Part shown: positions 62,346 to 64,000 of the stretch, one piece after another | Numbering within the stretch: the stretch's first letter is position 1 | Layout: each line of letters opens with the position of its first letter | Assembly (NCBI GenBank): GCA_965204395.1 | Contig: OZ241987.1 | Coordinates: forward strand, 248,001 to 312,000 | DNA from: Bin87 sp965204395 | GTDB taxonomy: Bacteria > Chloroflexota > Dehalococcoidia > Lucifugimonadales > UBA3495 | DNA: 64,000 nucleotides | Direction: 5' to 3' | The notes under the pieces: model-generated | The model's input: only the letters and a program-made list of their open reading frames with translations | Database searches by the model: none | What the model was told of the DNA's origin: nothing | Position numbers and translations under genes: made by a program

Positions 62346-63080
62346 CTATCGGTACGGCTTCTTGCCGGTCTTCTCCTCAAACAGTTTCCAAGTATCGTCG
62401 TTGAAAGGGTAATACTTGCCCGGGGAGCATTGCTCGATTTCAAGCTGGGACTTGATCACAGCCTCGACTTCCTCGCGTTGGTGGGCGATGTTAATGACCT
62501 CTTGCGCAGCAGTCGCCGGCACCACGACCACCCCATCATCGTCGCCAACGATGGCGTCACCAGGGCGCACCAGGACGCCGCCGCACTGGATGCAATCGTT
62601 TACCTGCCAGGGCCAGAACTCGGCGGGCCCCTGCTTCGCCGTGGCGTTGGCGGAGTAAACGGGGAAACCGTATTCTTTCAGGGTGTTGGTGTCCCGCACC
62701 GCGCCGTCGGTGACCAGTCCGCCGATGTTCCGCTGGTAGAGACGATAGAACTTGATGTCGCCGCCGATGCTGCTGAAGGGCCAACGCATGGCATCAATCA
62801 CCAGCACTTCGCCGGGACCGCACAGTTCGAACGCCACGTACTCGGCGGAATCCGCGCCTTTGGGCTTATCTGCGGCCAAATCCGGGCGGTGAGGCACGAA
62901 CCGCAGCGTCACCGCTCGGCCGGCCATGTGCTGCCCCGGCTGCAGGGCTTTGGCGCCTTCAATCATGCTCATGGGCCAGCCCATGACCCACAGCCCATCG
63001 ATAAGGGTTTGAGTGGGGATGGCTTTCAAAGTCGCCAGGGTTTCGTCGGATACGTACGGGTCAGGTGTAGTGGTGGTCAT
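62346..63080 (-). CDS. RraA-family protein (dimethylmenaquinone methyltransferase-like / aldolase)
   Basis: The 244-residue protein from ATG 63080 shows the RraA fold, with GRAVTLRFVPH, VLVIDAMRWPFSSIGG and VRPGDAIVGDDDGVVVVPATAAQEV. Although named for RNase E regulation in E. coli, most such proteins are HMG/CHA aldolases acting on 4-hydroxy-2-oxo acids of protocatechuate or gallate breakdown, a fit with the aromatic theme here. The substrate is inferred, not seen. The next gene downstream is CMD-like. Confidence 0.82.
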   Translation of the reverse strand: MTTTTPDPYVSDETLATLKAIPTQTLIDGLWVMGWPMSMIEGAKALQPGQHMAGRAVTLRFVPHRPDLAADKPKGADSAEYVAFELCGPGEVLVIDAMRWPFSSIGGDIKFYRLYQRNIGGLVTDGAVRDTNTLKEYGFPVYSANATAKQGPAEFWPWQVNDCIQCGGVLVRPGDAIVGDDDGVVVVPATAAQEVINIAHQREEVEAVIKSQLEIEQCSPGKYYPFNDDTWKLFEEKTGKKPYR

Positions 63081-63138
63081 CAAGCTTCGGTTCCGGGGAG
63101 GATTTTGGGAAGCCCGTCCGGGCGGCTGCATTGTAGCA

Positions 63139-63168
63139 GAAAAGGAGGCGGCCCCTTCCGGGACCGCC
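63139..63168 (-). terminator. Rho-independent terminator after the OpuAC-like gene
   Basis: On the minus strand GGCGGTCCC-GGAA-GGGGCCGCC forms a 9-bp stem with one mismatch, followed by TCCTTTTCTG. It is about 32 bp after the stop at 63200, so it ends that gene's transcript. Confidence 0.7.
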
Positions 63169-63199
63169 CTTGATTCACGCGGAGAGTAGCTGAGACTGG

Positions 63200-64000
63200 C
63201 TATTCAGAGGGCCAGCCTTCCGCCTCTTCGCCGGCGGTCAAAGCAGCCTGGATGTTCGCTGCGGCCTCGTCGGTAACCCAACCGCTCCAGACATCGGCGT
63301 TGTTGTTCAACCACCAGATAGCGGTAGCCTTGACGTCGGCATCGGGATTCTCGCCTTGCCAGCGTGCGACACCCTTGTAGATTTCGATGTTGAAATCCCA
63401 TTGGCGGAGCATTTCAACCACGTCGGGCGCCTCTCCGGGCAGGTTGGGATTGACCGCGATGAGGATAGTTGCATCCTGGTACCCGCACGGCTTTGCATCC
63501 GCATTGGCCCAGCAGCTTTCGCTGAAAGGCGGCTCTTGCAAGCGAACCAAGTCAAGGATCAGCGCTGGGTCGTTAGTACCCCACTGGTACCCCAACCAGG
63601 GCTCCTCGCGTTCGTAGGCGCCATACAGGTCAGCGTTCAAAGCGGCACCGTCGCCCGGGTTGATGATCTCGACGTGCTCTTCCAGACCATAACCCTTGAT
63701 CTGCGCTGCATTCACCTCTTCGCAAGCCCAACCGATGATGCACGAAACCAGACGGGCTCTGTCTCCGGTTTCCGCGGTTTTGAACAGGTCTTTGTACTGC
63801 TGGTCTTTCAGGTCTTCGACGCTGTCCAAGTCCGGGTACTGTTCCTGCAAGTACGCGGGAATCACGAAAGCGGACTGCCAGTCCTTGCCGAGACTCTGGC
63901 CCACGGACAGGACAGCACCTTCCTCACGAGCGGCATTCCAAGCATCGTTCTGGTTGGGGAGCCAGATTTCCATGGTGACGTCGGTGTCGCCATTCTTCAG
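63200..64000 (-). CDS. Glycine-betaine/proline-type ABC binding protein (OpuAC), 5' end outside window
   Basis: The gene runs past the window end; the visible 266 residues continue in frame to 64000 (LKNGDTDVTMEIWLPNQ at the window edge). The sequence DVTMEIWLPNQNDAW, VIPAYLQEQYPDLDS, REEPWLGYQWGTN and WWLNNNADVWSGWV matches OpuAC/ProX-type solute-binding proteins that capture betaine or related compounds outside the membrane. Signal peptide and any permease genes would lie beyond 64000. Confidence 0.85.
   Translation of the reverse strand: MKNGDTDVTMEIWLPNQNDAWNAAREEGAVLSVGQSLGKDWQSAFVIPAYLQEQYPDLDSVEDLKDQQYKDLFKTAETGDRARLVSCIIGWACEEVNAAQIKGYGLEEHVEIINPGDGAALNADLYGAYEREEPWLGYQWGTNDPALILDLVRLQEPPFSESCWANADAKPCGYQDATILIAVNPNLPGEAPDVVEMLRQWDFNIEIYKGVARWQGENPDADVKATAIWWLNNNADVWSGWVTDEAAANIQAALTAGEEAEGWPSE

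Overview
The window is GC-rich bacterial chromosome, densely coded on both strands. No single gene proves the taxon, but the content fits the SAR202 / Dehalococcoidia-like Chloroflexota. It has four luciferase-like (LLM) flavin oxidoreductases, Rieske ring-hydroxylating dioxygenase subunits, two carboxymuconolactone-decarboxylase-family proteins, an RraA-family protein, a SCPx-type thiolase with a DUF35 partner, a mycothiol-type maleylpyruvate isomerase relative, and lipoprotein binding proteins with Ala/Pro/Gln-rich linkers. The taxonomic call is inference. No rRNA, tRNA, CRISPR array, integrase or transposase was seen.

Layout. 16-2777 (minus): DUF35/thiolase pair and a coiled-coil protein. 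2814-6467 (minus): a compact operon with a three-part protein (degenerate HD-like region, AroQ chorismate-mutase-like domain, archaeal-type TrpRS-like domain without KMSKS), two tiny membrane proteins, then the ordinary trpS. 6549-11407 (minus): alpha/beta hydrolase, gyrA coupled to a catalytically degenerate glutamine-amidotransferase-like protein, and a VapBC module. 11477-18717 (minus): FAD oxidoreductase with an LPG-synthase-type membrane protein, a PaREP1/HEPN-like protein, an Agl23-like glycosyltransferase, a TPR protein and an AlaX editing protein. 18718-24445: a sparse stretch with dispersed palindromes, a hypothetical gene, dnaN and an oligopeptide-type binding lipoprotein.

24721-43977 (plus) is the metabolic heart: alcohol dehydrogenases, ilvD, enoyl-CoA hydratase, LLM oxidoreductases, a Rieske dioxygenase operon, a HicBA module and a six-gene catabolic operon (LLM, ABC exporter, signal-less NMT1-like protein, SDR, MDR, frameshifted amidohydrolase). 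44153-48233 (minus) holds two tandem paralogous branched-chain-type binding proteins, one with FN3 and helical domains added. 48362-55998 (minus) is a run of eight close genes: TlpA, two LLM, CMD, TldD, TldE, GatC-like, GatA-like. 56086-61677 (plus): AI-2E-type permease, a radical-SAM-like protein without cluster cysteines, two small membrane proteins, and a DUF1800/NHL pair. 61720-64000 (minus): CMD protein, RraA-like protein and the 3' part of a glycine-betaine-type binding protein.

The genes read as a heterotroph that imports and oxidises diverse organic compounds, with housekeeping genes (gyrA, dnaN, trpS, ilvD) interspersed. The most novel locus is the TrpRS-like fusion operon at 3881-6467. 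Several likely promoters carry extended -10 (TGn) motifs. All start choices and functions come from reading the sequence and family knowledge; no search was run.
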